From: a virus
Direction: 5' to 3' (one strand)
Length of the DNA: 54,246 bases
IMG/VR virus record: IMGVR_UViG_3300025137_000048
Coordinates: 1 to 54,246 of that record
Both the position numbers and the translations under genes were made by a program. The notes under the pieces were generated by a model that worked only from the letters and a program-made list of their open reading frames with translations, did no database searches and was not told where the DNA came from. Positions 8,210-17,596 of the stretch are shown here, piece by piece; position 1 is the first letter of the stretch; each line of letters opens with the position of its first letter.

Positions 8210-9841
8210 TTAGTAACCTCGTTTGACTTTTACTGGCGACCAAGTGGTGCCATATGGGTCTTTATATGTTTCGGGTTCATCTAATCCATCATTTATGAAT
8301 CCAAAAGGTGCCATGTCTTGATCTAACATATCTTGTTGTTCATCTACAAGTCTAGCACGAATATCTTGATCTGTTAATTCTTTAAAATATGTCTGATTAG
8401 ATAACCATGCAAACATAACTAAACAAGTGACCAAATCATCGCTAGATCCTTCCTCTGCTTCATACTTATCTTTTCCTTTTAAAATGTAAGTTGATAATTC
8501 TGCAATGATATCAAAATCTTGTACAATCATTTTATCATGTTCAAGTAATGCTTTTAAATTAGAACATCCTATTTTCTTTGTTGCCTTTGTTGTTCGTAAA
8601 CCTAATTGTGATTGTTTACCACTAAAACCTGTTCCTGCAATTTGTCCTGAACGACCTCTTTGATTGACCATAATAAGATTATCATACTCTAAATCGTATT
8701 GCATTGTATCTGCTACTTGACCACCAATATCATTTACTTCAATTAACACCTCTGCTGTATTATAACTTGTTGCAATCTTATGAATAATTTGTGGAAAAAC
8801 TAATGGTTTGATTTCATTGTTTTTATATTTTGCTACAATTTTATATGGTATACTTGTTGCGTCTGTTACAACGAAAGCGCTGTAATCATTTATTGTTCCT
8901 CTTGCAACATCAACTGTCATAACATACCTGTGATCTTTTTTTGGCATTTCATAAACATCTAAACCTGCGTTAGATTGTTGAGGTATAATATGAGACATTG
9001 TTCTTAGTTTTGCACTATTGATAAGTGTGTCAACACTACCTAAAAACTCACATTCAAACTCTGTTCTAAATTGTTGTTCACTTGTATTCTTTATTGTTTC
9101 ATCTTTCCATTTCTCATCACGACCAGGTACCTCTGACCAATGCACCTCAATAGGTTTATAACTATTGCGTTCATGTATTGCGTCATTCCACATTTTATAA
9201 AACATATTCATACCATGTGGTGTAGATACAATCATAACTTTAGATGATGTACCAGAAGATATTGTAGGATATACTGAACTAAAAAATTGTTCTGCAATAT
9301 TGTTTGGTACGTAAGCAAACTCATCCAAAAATATTACATTATAAGAACCACCACGAACAGCACTTGATGATGTTGCAGCTGCAAGTATTCTACTACCGTT
9401 TTCTAATTCTAAACTACCTTTGTTCCAATTTATTATACCTTGTTGTAACCACTTAGGCAAATTTTCATATGCAAGTTGTAGTCGACCTAATAAGTCTCTA
9501 GCAATTGCAGCTTTGTTTGCAAGTATAGCTATGTTTACATTAGGATTAAATATGGCGTAGTGTAATAGGTATGCAATAATTGTTGTTGACTTACCTGTTT
9601 GTCTTGGTAACTTACATATACTAAAACGATTGTTATGAAATGTGTCTACCATTTCTTTTTGAAAGTTATATAACTTAAATGGTTGTAGTCCATGATCAAG
9701 CGTTACTATTTGAATATAGTTAGCAATAAAGTAAATAGGGTTTTCTTGACAACGCAAAAATTCCTCTACTTGCTTTTTGGTAAATCTTACTTTTTGATTT
9801 GCCGCTTTTAAATTGGGGTTACCTAGATATGTCTTTTCCAT
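8210..9841 (-). CDS. gp17: Terminase large subunit gp17
   Basis: The packaging ATPase and headful nuclease. The 543-residue protein has an ATPase domain with Walker A RQTGKST (residues 80-86), Walker B VIFLDEF (169-175) and coupling motif VSTPHG (205-210). A C-terminal RNase H-like nuclease follows with the expected acidic residues: MTVDVARG (Asp311), VLIEVND (Glu368 region) and SSDDLVTCL near 470. It is slightly shorter than T4 gp17 (610). The start at 9841 lies within the end of gp16, overlapping by 23 nt. Confidence 0.97.
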   Translation of the reverse strand: MEKTYLGNPNLKAANQKVRFTKKQVEEFLRCQENPIYFIANYIQIVTLDHGLQPFKLYNFQKEMVDTFHNNRFSICKLPRQTGKSTTIIAYLLHYAIFNPNVNIAILANKAAIARDLLGRLQLAYENLPKWLQQGIINWNKGSLELENGSRILAAATSSSAVRGGSYNVIFLDEFAYVPNNIAEQFFSSVYPTISSGTSSKVMIVSTPHGMNMFYKMWNDAIHERNSYKPIEVHWSEVPGRDEKWKDETIKNTSEQQFRTEFECEFLGSVDTLINSAKLRTMSHIIPQQSNAGLDVYEMPKKDHRYVMTVDVARGTINDYSAFVVTDATSIPYKIVAKYKNNEIKPLVFPQIIHKIATSYNTAEVLIEVNDIGGQVADTMQYDLEYDNLIMVNQRGRSGQIAGTGFSGKQSQLGLRTTKATKKIGCSNLKALLEHDKMIVQDFDIIAELSTYILKGKDKYEAEEGSSDDLVTCLVMFAWLSNQTYFKELTDQDIRARLVDEQQDMLDQDMAPFGFINDGLDEPETYKDPYGTTWSPVKVKRGY

Positions 9842-10235
9842 TTTTCTTTATCAATTTTTGTAATTCTGCCGTTGACCCAACAAATAAATTATTCTCTACT
9901 TTATTAGGTGCCTTTACAACCTCATCATTTACTTTTTTCATTTTCATTTGTAACTCTAAAAGTTTTTCAGTTACTTCACCTACATTCTTAATTAGCGTTC
10001 CTGCTACTTCATATGCTCGTGGGTGGTCTGTGTCTTTTGCCAATTGTACAATACCCTCTATGGCGTCTTGTCCTCTTTCAACAAGACTATAAAGATTTTC
10101 TCGACTATACTTGTAGTCGCTATCTATATCCTCTTTTTCTTTAGGACGTGGTATAACTGGTTTATTCTCAACAGGTACGACATCTTTTTTTGTAATGTCT
10201 AGTATCTCGTTGAGTTTATCCTCAACCCTTTTCAT
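9819..10235 (-). CDS. gp16: Terminase small subunit gp16
   Basis: The regulatory packaging subunit that forms rings and stimulates gp17. The 138-residue, mostly helical protein has a central stretch (YSLVERGQDAIEGIVQLAKD, then ARAYEVAGTLIKN-like sequence and LLELQMKMKKVND) typical of the coiled-coil oligomerisation core of T4 gp16 (164 residues). It starts in a TAATG overlap with the gp15 stop and overlaps gp17 at its end, so the three are translationally coupled. Confidence 0.9.
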   Translation of the reverse strand: MKRVEDKLNEILDITKKDVVPVENKPVIPRPKEKEDIDSDYKYSRENLYSLVERGQDAIEGIVQLAKDTDHPRAYEVAGTLIKNVGEVTEKLLELQMKMKKVNDEVVKAPNKVENNLFVGSTAELQKLIKKNGKDISR

Positions 10236-11053
10236 TAACTATCTACGTCTGTGCCAGTTGCAGGATCGTATTCTTTAGTATCCTGAAAGAAAGAACGTTC
10301 TTCATTAAACCCAAAGTTATCGTCAGCGTCTGCTGATGTTGGATTAGGTTGTACAACATATCTTTGCTCTCTTTTTGCAACAGCAGTATTTGTATCAGAG
10401 TATTGATCAACTTGAACTCTCTTAATAACTTTATTACTTGTTACTGGACCATATAGATACATTTTTGCTGTAAAGCTTAAAGTGTACATAATAACTCGTC
10501 TTTCAGTAAATGTGCCATCATAACTATCTTCATATGATACATCACCTAAAACAATAGGCACGTCTCTTACTACTTCTAATTGGGGCATAACATTTAACGT
10601 TATAGTATAGTCTGGTTGAAACATTGGTAGTATTTGTTCTACTACTTGTAATGCGTCTTCACTATTTTTTGCCATAGCAAATAAATTAAAACCAACATTA
10701 TAAGGAACAGGCATATAAGAATTTTGTAATGACTTACTATCTGCACCTTTTACTTTTTTAAATTTTTGTATTCTATTTAATTTTCTTCCTGGGTCATATG
10801 ATAAGGTTGTCATTTCAAAACCAATACGAGGTAATGTTAATGCTGTTGTTGTTGTAGTTTCTGCTGTTCTAGCAGAATCCTGATCTATACGAGTTAAGAA
10901 TTTTTGTTTTGGTCCATAGGCCAAAGGTACTTTCATTTTTTGTATTGTTTTACCTGAACTGTTTTTACGATAAACGTAAATGTCATTGAATAAAGTACCA
11001 AATGCAACAACGGTCTTTCTAATCAATTCATGGTATTGTGCGTCTTTAAACAT
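10235..11053 (-). CDS. gp15: Tail sheath terminator gp15
   Basis: Caps the tail tube and sheath and joins the tail to the neck. The 272-residue protein has the family opening (MFKDAQYHELIRKTVVAFGT, then NDIYVYR), the segment IGFEMTTLSYDPGRKLN around residue 77, and a C-terminal tail (QRYVVQPNPTSADADDNFGF) I know from cyanophage gp15. Length matches T4 gp15 (272). An AGGAG site lies 6 nt before ATG. It lies between gp14 and gp16 as in T4. Confidence 0.93.
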   Translation of the reverse strand: MFKDAQYHELIRKTVVAFGTLFNDIYVYRKNSSGKTIQKMKVPLAYGPKQKFLTRIDQDSARTAETTTTTALTLPRIGFEMTTLSYDPGRKLNRIQKFKKVKGADSKSLQNSYMPVPYNVGFNLFAMAKNSEDALQVVEQILPMFQPDYTITLNVMPQLEVVRDVPIVLGDVSYEDSYDGTFTERRVIMYTLSFTAKMYLYGPVTSNKVIKRVQVDQYSDTNTAVAKREQRYVVQPNPTSADADDNFGFNEERSFFQDTKEYDPATGTDVDS

Positions 11054-11061
11054 TATATCTC

Positions 11062-11928
11062 CTAATTACTTGGATCGCCAAATGGATTTTTTTCTGTGAA
11101 ATCAAAGATGTCGTTGTCTGGGTCGAAATCATCAAGTCCTGCAGCTGCGTCAAAAGCAGAATTATCTCCACCAATTGGATCCGTTGCCATATTTTCTGTT
11201 GCGGCGTCTTCTAATAATATATATTCGATATAATTTGGATCATCTTCGTATATAATATTATCGCCATCTGTTTCATCTACTAAGTATTCACCTGCTTCAG
11301 TTAATACTGCTTCTACATCACCAGTTATGCTTTCTGAAACTAAAGCACCAGATGAAGTGGTACCTATCTCTAATGATATTTGGTTTTCTAATACATCCAT
11401 TGAGACTGAATCCAAACGACTATCAATATCACCGACACCTGTTTCAACGCTTTCTGAAGCGTATTCCCACATAGAACATTTAAGTTTAAATATAGGAAGA
11501 TCGTTAATTTGATACATTGGATCTTCGTCTTCAACAAAATCAATTTGGAAAAACTTTTTAAATCTTTCCAACCATACAATATCACCTTCTCTTGGTCTAT
11601 TGATTGAAAGAGTGTTTGATGTATTGTCAACCAATACTTCAAATGTACGTCTTGCAACAACCAAAGTTAATTCGTCTCTTACCTCTAAACCAAACTTACC
11701 AACAAGATCACCTTGACCAGCAAAGCCATTTACATCTTCTACATACATTTCAATAGAGTATGCGTCTGTAAATTTATCTGTGGTATTTCCTAATATACTA
11801 TCTTTAGTTATTTCTTCTCTTGGTAAATAATAGGTATCTTGCCCATAGATTTTTAATTGTTCTATGATTAAATCTTCGTAAAGATTTTTTTCTGCGTGAG
11901 TTCCATGGCTGAAATAAGTATTTCTCAT
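11062..11928 (-). CDS. gp14: Neck protein gp14
   Basis: Head-completion or neck protein, acting with gp13 at the portal. The 288-residue product starts MRNTYFSHGTHAEKNLYEDL, followed by a GQDTYYLPRE segment typical of the family. T4 gp14 is 256 residues. The extra length is an acidic C-terminal region (about 195-288) that contains LVDETDGDNIIYED and YILLEDAATEN. Similar acidic LED-type elements occur in the gp7-like baseplate protein of this phage. Ribosome site is weak (GGTAGG), and only a few bases separate it from gp13. Confidence 0.9.
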   Translation of the reverse strand: MRNTYFSHGTHAEKNLYEDLIIEQLKIYGQDTYYLPREEITKDSILGNTTDKFTDAYSIEMYVEDVNGFAGQGDLVGKFGLEVRDELTLVVARRTFEVLVDNTSNTLSINRPREGDIVWLERFKKFFQIDFVEDEDPMYQINDLPIFKLKCSMWEYASESVETGVGDIDSRLDSVSMDVLENQISLEIGTTSSGALVSESITGDVEAVLTEAGEYLVDETDGDNIIYEDDPNYIEYILLEDAATENMATDPIGGDNSAFDAAAGLDDFDPDNDIFDFTEKNPFGDPSN

Positions 11929-11931
11929 GGC

Positions 11932-12759
11932 CTACCCTATCATATAGTGTGGAGGTAATTCGTATGCTAATTGTATCTGTTCTTCAAGTCTATTAATTTC
12001 TTCTTGAGCTTGTGTGTAAATTTGTTCGCCGTTCATTTGAACACCACCTAACATAGCTACACCTTGAAACTTAGAAAGATTTTGACCCCATTGTTTTTTA
12101 ACTAATTGTATAAGATATTTTTTTAAAAAGATATCATCAAATACATCGCTGTAATTTGAACCATCTAATTTACGATAACATTCTATAAGCATAAAGTCAC
12201 CGGCGTCAACATCATTTTTCCAATCCATGTCAACATACAATCTATTAGTGTGTGCATTAAATCTAACAGGTCTTTCACCAGTAAGAATATGATCTAATAA
12301 ATCTAAATGTCTTAGTGTCATATCGTAATGAATAATACTTGTAGATGAAAAATCATATAAATCGTTTAATCTTAATTGATATCGTACATCAAACAAGTTT
12401 AATGCAGCTTTATCTGTGAAAGGAAATACTTGAACTACGGACATAACATTAGAAGGCATGGGTATATAATTTTTACCTTCTTTAAAAATTGCTGTAACTG
12501 AGGAATCTCTTACATCTGTAACAGTAGGTAAAGTTTCATTACTTCTTGCTCTTACAATATCGTCTGCTGTGACTTGATATTTAAGATACATTCTTTCAAC
12601 ACCATCGTAATGATATTGAGCAAAGTATTGTAATGCTTCGTCTATTCTATCCTCTACTTGATCGTCTTCTACATTTATCTCAACAACAGGTTTGCCTAAT
12701 GCTCTTAGACAATATTGTTTGAGTGTTTCTCTTGTAGTTATTGGGTTATTTTGTGCCAT
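11932..12759 (-). CDS. gp13: Neck protein gp13
   Basis: Head-to-tail neck protein. The 275-residue length is near T4 gp13 (309). Recognisable family features are LKQYCLRALGKPVVEINVED at residues 13-32, DRIDEALQYFAQYHYDGVER (residues 38-57), and the ending YELPPHYMIG. It opens the classic 13-to-23 gene series and has its own full late-promoter box 20 nt upstream with an AGGA ribosome site, so it probably starts a transcript independent of the fibre genes. Confidence 0.93.
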   Translation of the reverse strand: MAQNNPITTRETLKQYCLRALGKPVVEINVEDDQVEDRIDEALQYFAQYHYDGVERMYLKYQVTADDIVRARSNETLPTVTDVRDSSVTAIFKEGKNYIPMPSNVMSVVQVFPFTDKAALNLFDVRYQLRLNDLYDFSSTSIIHYDMTLRHLDLLDHILTGERPVRFNAHTNRLYVDMDWKNDVDAGDFMLIECYRKLDGSNYSDVFDDIFLKKYLIQLVKKQWGQNLSKFQGVAMLGGVQMNGEQIYTQAQEEINRLEEQIQLAYELPPHYMIG

Positions 12760-12778
12760 GTTATAGTCCTTATTAGAC

Positions 12779-12786
12779 TATTTATA
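12779..12786 (-). promoter_or_regulatory. T4-type late promoter before gp13
   Basis: Exact TATAAATA on the minus strand in the 27-base gap between the 884-residue fibre gene and gp13, 20 nt before the ATG. The short leader still carries AGGA. Confidence 0.7.
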
Positions 12787-15441
12787 TTAACCTAGCGCTA
12801 TGGCTTGTGCAATAGCAAATGCTGGTGTTGTTTTTGTGTCTAATTGTGTTTGAATATTCTCTGATACACCGTCAAGATGACCTATTTCAGTTGACGTAAC
12901 CACACTTACAGATACATCACCACTACCATCAGATACTAATGCTCTGCCGTTAGTTAAGTTTGCCATCTTACTAAATGCAATTGCAGCACCAGATTTAATG
13001 TCTGCATTTACGATATTTGTAATTGTATTGTTATCGCTATCAATACTTTTATTTGTTAATGTATCAGTTGTTGCTTTACCTACTAAAGTATCAGTTGCGT
13101 TAGGTAGTGATACTGTTCTATCAGCAGTTGGATCAACGGTTGTTAAAGTTGTTTCAAAACTATCGTTTGTTGCACCCTCAAAAATCATTACAGCGTCTTC
13201 GAGTAAAGTTAATGATGTGCCAACAGTTCCTGTATTAATAACAGGACTTGTAAGAGTTTTATTTGTTAATGTGTTAGAACCTGCTAGGGTTGCAAAACTA
13301 TCACTTTGTAATGCACTATTAAATTCTGATACTGAACCTGTTAGTGTATTTGTTTGTAAATCAATACTTTTGTTTGTTAATGTGTCTGTTGTTGCTTTAC
13401 CTACTAGTGTGTCAGTTGCATTTGGTATTGTTACAGTACGATCAGCAGTTGGATCTGTAATTGCAAGAGTTGTTTCAAAACTGTTTGCTGTACTACCTTC
13501 AAATACAATGTTTTGTGAGAAGATACCTGCTGATGTAACCTCTGCTAAGTTACCTGTTGTAATAACTGTACCAGATACGTTAGGTAAAGTAATTGTTCTA
13601 TCTGCCGTTGGGTCTGTTACAGCAATTGTAGTTTCAAAACTATCTGCTGTACTACCTTCAAATACAATAGTTGGACTATTGATTGTGGGTGAATTAATTG
13701 TAGGACTTGTTAAAGTCTTATTTGTTAATGTATCTGTTGTTGCCTTACCTACTAGTGTGTCTGTTGCATTAGGAAACGTAATTGTTCTATCTGCTGTAGG
13801 ATCTGTTACTGCTAATGTTGTTTCAAAACTATCTGCTGTTGAACCTTCAAATATAATAGTAGGAGTTACTAATGTTTTGTTTGTAACAGTTGCTGTTGAA
13901 GTTGTTGATAATAAAACACCATCATCACCAGATGGTAATGTAAGAGTATTATCTGCTGCTTGAGCGTGTGGTGCGCCTATGAGTGTTTGTGCATGTGCAT
14001 TTGAACTCTCACAATAAAATAAAATTTTTGAAGCAGTACCACCATTTTTTAAATCAATAACACCAGTATCAATACTAACGTTACCATCAATTACAACCTT
14101 ACCTGTACCATGTGGCGTTAATGCAATGTTTCTATTTGAAGCAGTAGTAACAATAGCACTTGTCTCTACATCTAAGTTACCACCTAAACTTGGAGAACTA
14201 TCGTCTGCAACATTTGATAAACCTGCACCTGCAGCTGAACTTACTGAGGTAAATGAAAGATTACCTGAACCGTCTGTAATTAAAACTTGATTTGCGTCAC
14301 CGTCAGTATTAGGTAAAACAAAACTTATATTGCCTGCTATTTGAGGCGACACTATTGAAATTGAATGTGAACCATCAGATGGATCGTATAATTTTATACC
14401 TGCACTTGATATTGTTCCTTTTGTAATAGTTAAATTGCCTGAAGATGAACTATTGAATGAACCTGTACCAAACGTAAATTCGTCAGCACTTTCATCAAAG
14501 CCCATAAAGATATTTGCACTACTACCTCTTTCACCCACTATACCTATATCGCCAGAAGGCGTACCACTTGTACCAGTTGCTAATTCAATTATTTTATCTG
14601 TAATAGTTGTATTAGTTGAAGATACGGATGTTGTTGTACCACTAACAGTAAGATTTCCTGATACTGTTAGATTACCAGCAATTGTTGGATTATCTACAAT
14701 ACCTATTGTTACTGTACCTGAACTTTCTGCTACAGTTGTTTCATTTGAAACAGCAGAAAAAGTTACTGTACCACCTAAAGAAACAGCACTTGTATTAGAA
14801 CCATCTGAAACTGTGATTGAAGAATTACTTAATTTTGCATTACCTATGCTACCTGCAAGTTTAGAAGCAGCAATTGAACCTCCTAACATTGTATTTGTAA
14901 CTGAACCTGTATCACCAGTCGTAACAACTGTACCTGTAACATTTGGTACTGTAATTGTTCTATCTGCTGTTGGATCTGTTACTGATATTGTGGTTTCAAA
15001 ACTGTTTGCTGTGCTACCTTCAAATATTAAACTGCCTGACGTAATAGACGGCGTTGTCATTTGAGGTGTCGTGATAGTAGGGTTTGTTAATGTCTTATTT
15101 GTAAGTGTTTTAGATGTAGCAGAAAATAACGTATCTAATTGAGATAATAAAACTCTACCTTCCGTACCATCATCTGACAATAAAAGTTTATCACCTACGG
15201 CTAATGTTGCACTTTCTAAATTCGTTGCACCGTCAATATTAACAATTGCTTCTACACTACCAAACTCTAACGCACTAGCGCCTGAGTTTACTTTTAGTAC
15301 CTGACCTGCACTACCTATTGATAATGCCGCACCAATACCACCATGTGCCAAAGGTATTGTATCACCAGATTGAAATTCTGCAAGACCTGTTGCTACGTTA
15401 CTATCGTTAAAGACGGCTCTTATTGGTTTTTTATCTGCCAT
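12787..15441 (-). CDS. Repeat-rich tail fibre-like protein (884 aa)
   Basis: A long Thr/Ser/Gly/Asn-rich fibre protein without Cys in its visible repeats. Five copies of a unit built on IFEGSTADSFETT and VTDPTADRTIT occur near residue 138 and four times between about 530 and 800, often followed by DTLVGKATTDTLTNK. Such repeats are common in marine phage fibres and usually form extended beta structures. A middle part includes IAGNLTVSGNLTVSG and ANIFMGFDESADEFTFG, as in reporter-like fibre domains. The last residues, AFAIAQAIALG, match the end of the cupredoxin-like protein at 38123-39028. No clear ribosome site, so translation is probably coupled to the upstream gene. Confidence 0.85.
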   Translation of the reverse strand: MADKKPIRAVFNDSNVATGLAEFQSGDTIPLAHGGIGAALSIGSAGQVLKVNSGASALEFGSVEAIVNIDGATNLESATLAVGDKLLLSDDGTEGRVLLSQLDTLFSATSKTLTNKTLTNPTITTPQMTTPSITSGSLIFEGSTANSFETTISVTDPTADRTITVPNVTGTVVTTGDTGSVTNTMLGGSIAASKLAGSIGNAKLSNSSITVSDGSNTSAVSLGGTVTFSAVSNETTVAESSGTVTIGIVDNPTIAGNLTVSGNLTVSGTTTSVSSTNTTITDKIIELATGTSGTPSGDIGIVGERGSSANIFMGFDESADEFTFGTGSFNSSSSGNLTITKGTISSAGIKLYDPSDGSHSISIVSPQIAGNISFVLPNTDGDANQVLITDGSGNLSFTSVSSAAGAGLSNVADDSSPSLGGNLDVETSAIVTTASNRNIALTPHGTGKVVIDGNVSIDTGVIDLKNGGTASKILFYCESSNAHAQTLIGAPHAQAADNTLTLPSGDDGVLLSTTSTATVTNKTLVTPTIIFEGSTADSFETTLAVTDPTADRTITFPNATDTLVGKATTDTLTNKTLTSPTINSPTINSPTIVFEGSTADSFETTIAVTDPTADRTITLPNVSGTVITTGNLAEVTSAGIFSQNIVFEGSTANSFETTLAITDPTADRTVTIPNATDTLVGKATTDTLTNKSIDLQTNTLTGSVSEFNSALQSDSFATLAGSNTLTNKTLTSPVINTGTVGTSLTLLEDAVMIFEGATNDSFETTLTTVDPTADRTVSLPNATDTLVGKATTDTLTNKSIDSDNNTITNIVNADIKSGAAIAFSKMANLTNGRALVSDGSGDVSVSVVTSTEIGHLDGVSENIQTQLDTKTTPAFAIAQAIALG
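13108..15026 (-). repeat. Internal coding repeats of the 884-aa fibre
   Basis: Five related blocks of about 72 bases lie at roughly 13108-13186, 13432-13504, 13591-13664, 13778-13852 and 14956-15026. On the plus strand each contains a version of ttgtttcaaaactatctgct. They encode the FEGSTA..SFETT..VTDPTADRT unit. Identity is high enough that recombination could change the copy number. Confidence 0.75.
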
Positions 15442-15450
15442 ATGCTATAT

Positions 15451-16587
15451 TTAGAATTGAAAAAGCGTAGGGTCAGCGTCTGCCAACGCACTACCATTTG
15501 CCAATGTAAAACTCTTTGTTCCTGTAAAAACAAACTTATCATCAATAACCGCATTGAACTCAAAGTCTGTATTCTTTGTTGATAATCCACCTGACGCACT
15601 AAAGAAAGGTATAACTCTTGATACTTGACCAGCATTACCTGTTGAACCAGTTGATATAACAGCAAGTTGATTGTCTCCAGATTTAGAACCTGCTGGTAAT
15701 TCTACACCTGCTGCTGATACGGCGACTGTGCCAGTACCATCTGAACTAATTGTAGCACCACCAAGGTTAATTGTTTGGCCTGCTAAGAAAATATCTTTAA
15801 ATCTTTTAGAGGCAGTACCTAAACTCCTAGTACCATTGCCATCAGGTATAATATCTTGATCAACGGCTGATAAGTCACTTGCGACTTCACCAAAATCAAA
15901 TTTATTAGTTGATGAATTAAATTTTAATGCAAAACCATTTTGTTTTGAACTAATATCTACATCATCTAAATCTTTTAATGCACCAGCACCACCTCCACTA
16001 CTATGTGATTGTGATACTTTAATTAATTGTTTTGTTAAATTGTCTAATCGTTTTTCTAAACCCTCTACTGATGGTGGCACTCTTTTTGGTTTTTGTGCCT
16101 TTTCTATTTTATCTAATTCTTTTGTAGTTAATTCTATTATGGGCGAAATTGTTTTTGGCGCTTCTGTCGTTTCGGGTTGCCTGTGTTCCACGGTGTCCAC
16201 AGATTTGGATTTTCTTTTTGCTCTTTTCTTTTGGGGCTTTTCTTGACCTGGCGTAATTTCTTTGGTGTGGTCTGTGTAGTCTTTTGTTCCAATGGCATAA
16301 CTTTCTTCCTTTTTTGTTTCGTCAGCAAGTTGTGATAATTGTTGTAGAAGACCTATTTTTTCCTCTGTTGTAACAACCTCTTTTTCAGCCTCAATTACTT
16401 CTTCTTTAATTTTTTGTGTTTCTTTTGCAACCTCTGACAACTCTGCCATCATTGAAGCAAAGGAAACATCTTTATTGAGCTCTTCTACTTTTTTCTGTTT
16501 TTTCTTTTTTTCTTCAGCTTTTGCCTTAGATAGTTCACTTAGTAGTGAACCTAAATCAGATGAAACATCAACATTATTTTTTGCCAT
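15451..16587 (-). CDS. Coiled-coil fibre-like protein (378 aa)
   Basis: The N-terminal 110 residues are Lys/Glu-rich and predicted coiled coil (LLSELSKAKAEEKKKKQKK, EVAKETQKIKEEVIEAEKEV). A basic linker follows (KPQKKRAKRKSKS, about 117-129), then a second coiled coil (VEGLEKRLDNLTKQLIKV near 173-190), and finally a beta-rich fibre domain with LGTASKRFKDIFLAGQTIN, a motif common in marine phage fibres. It is followed after nine bases by the 884-residue fibre, so the two may form one appendage. The exact role is unknown to me. No strong ribosome site is visible. Confidence 0.8.
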   Translation of the reverse strand: MAKNNVDVSSDLGSLLSELSKAKAEEKKKKQKKVEELNKDVSFASMMAELSEVAKETQKIKEEVIEAEKEVVTTEEKIGLLQQLSQLADETKKEESYAIGTKDYTDHTKEITPGQEKPQKKRAKRKSKSVDTVEHRQPETTEAPKTISPIIELTTKELDKIEKAQKPKRVPPSVEGLEKRLDNLTKQLIKVSQSHSSGGGAGALKDLDDVDISSKQNGFALKFNSSTNKFDFGEVASDLSAVDQDIIPDGNGTRSLGTASKRFKDIFLAGQTINLGGATISSDGTGTVAVSAAGVELPAGSKSGDNQLAVISTGSTGNAGQVSRVIPFFSASGGLSTKNTDFEFNAVIDDKFVFTGTKSFTLANGSALADADPTLFQF

Positions 16588-16590
16588 AAA

Positions 16591-16956
16591 TTATCTAGTA
16601 ACGTTTGGTCTTACCGTCACGGTTCCTTGTATTGGTCTAGTTACTGTGCTATCAGAAGCAGTTATTTCAACATCATATACATATCTTCCTTCTTCTAATG
16701 CAGCCGTTTGTGTTGGTGTTAAACTTAAAGTAAGTTTGCCACTAGATGTTGTTGAATTTATTGCTGTAGTAAAAGATGTTGATGATGAAGAAGAATAAGA
16801 TTTGCGAATTTGTGCAGCTACAGAATAACCTGCTAAATCAACAATGCTATCATTTTGATATACTGTTATTTCTGTACTAAAAGACGCCCCTTGATCCATT
16901 GTCAAATTTGCAATGGCAGCAACATTAGGCGCCGTTGTAATCGTTGTTGTTGGCAT
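16591..16956 (-). CDS. Small fibre/baseplate accessory protein with Ig-like fold
   Basis: A 121-residue beta-type protein of a kind widespread in marine T4-like phages: MDQGASFSTEITVYQND, DLAGYSVAAQIRKSY, a Ser-rich loop, LSLTPTQTAALEEGRYVYDV, and a final GTVTVRPNVTR. The pattern resembles BppU-like N-terminal domains that anchor receptor-binding proteins, but this is an eye-level comparison. It has a good AGGAG site and an ATAAATA box upstream, so it begins the small fibre transcript running into the 378- and 884-residue genes. Confidence 0.8.
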   Translation of the reverse strand: MPTTTITTAPNVAAIANLTMDQGASFSTEITVYQNDSIVDLAGYSVAAQIRKSYSSSSSTSFTTAINSTTSSGKLTLSLTPTQTAALEEGRYVYDVEITASDSTVTRPIQGTVTVRPNVTR

Positions 16957-16975
16957 ACTAAATCTCCTGTTGTAC

Positions 16976-16982
16976 TATTTAT
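16976..16982 (-). promoter_or_regulatory. Putative late promoter before the 121-aa gene
   Basis: ATAAATA on the minus strand, 20 nt before the ATG of the gene ending at 16591, overlapping the stop codon of the last oxygenase gene. It would separate the fibre genes from the oxygenase island. Confidence 0.5.
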
Positions 16983-17596
16983 GTAAATTTAATATCAAAA
17001 CTTATCATAACCCTAGGATCCTTAGATTTACTAGGTTCTACAAAATGATCTAGATATGGTGGCCATAACATTAAGTCACTTTCTACTGGTAATCGCCAAT
17101 GCCACTCTCCTTTATGAATTTTAGCAGTAGACCAATAATGATTAATTGCTGCGTGTCTAGGGTCTCTAAATGCAATTCTACCTGAGTTTTCAGGAATTTG
17201 TAAATAGTACGCACCTGATAAATCGTAGTGTGTACCATGACAATGTAACACATTGTAAGAATGTTCAAAATTAATTGCTGCCCACATTTGTGTTATGTTC
17301 ATTCCTGTAATGTCAGGAAATATAGTTTTACATATATTAAATATTTGTTGACCTAACTCATTCATTGCTGGTTCTTTATGTAAATCAGTACGACTTTGCC
17401 AACCTCCTTGACGATTTGATTTTTGAAGACTATCTGGGTTCTTATCATACTCACTTCGAATAAAAGATAACAAGTCTTCGTTAAGAGATACCTTTCTTTC
17501 TTGTTGAGTATTTACACCTATATTTGACATCCACAGAGGGGTAGGATATAAATCTACTCTTTCTATTGTTGTGGAACCTTTTGGATCAAGGGACAT
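16979..17596 (-). CDS. 2OG-Fe(II) oxygenase A, HxH type
   Basis: A 205-residue member of the putative 2OG-Fe(II) oxygenase family I know as TIGR02466/PF13759. The double-stranded beta-helix core is recognisable: MWAAINFEHSYNVLHCHG (candidate ligands His118 and His120), LSGAYYLQIPENSGRIAFRD, then the distal PPYLDHFVEPS (His184) and DPRVMISFDI (Arg195, expected to bind the 2OG carboxylate). The usual HxD pair is HxH here. Substrate is unknown. Its start overlaps the end of the ferredoxin gene by 11 nt, linking the two tightly. It is the last gene of the island. Confidence 0.88.
   Translation of the reverse strand: MSLDPKGSTTIERVDLYPTPLWMSNIGVNTQQERKVSLNEDLLSFIRSEYDKNPDSLQKSNRQGGWQSRTDLHKEPAMNELGQQIFNICKTIFPDITGMNITQMWAAINFEHSYNVLHCHGTHYDLSGAYYLQIPENSGRIAFRDPRHAAINHYWSTAKIHKGEWHWRLPVESDLMLWPPYLDHFVEPSKSKDPRVMISFDIKFT

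Noticed and set aside
12998-13963. 321-codon plus-strand frame with repeated LLFVNVSVVALPT
   Set aside because: The repeats are the antisense of the fibre repeats; the frame has no independent control signals.
13108-15026. CRISPR-like array
   Set aside because: The regularly spaced repeats are in-frame coding repeats of a fibre protein; spacing and unit size do not fit CRISPR.
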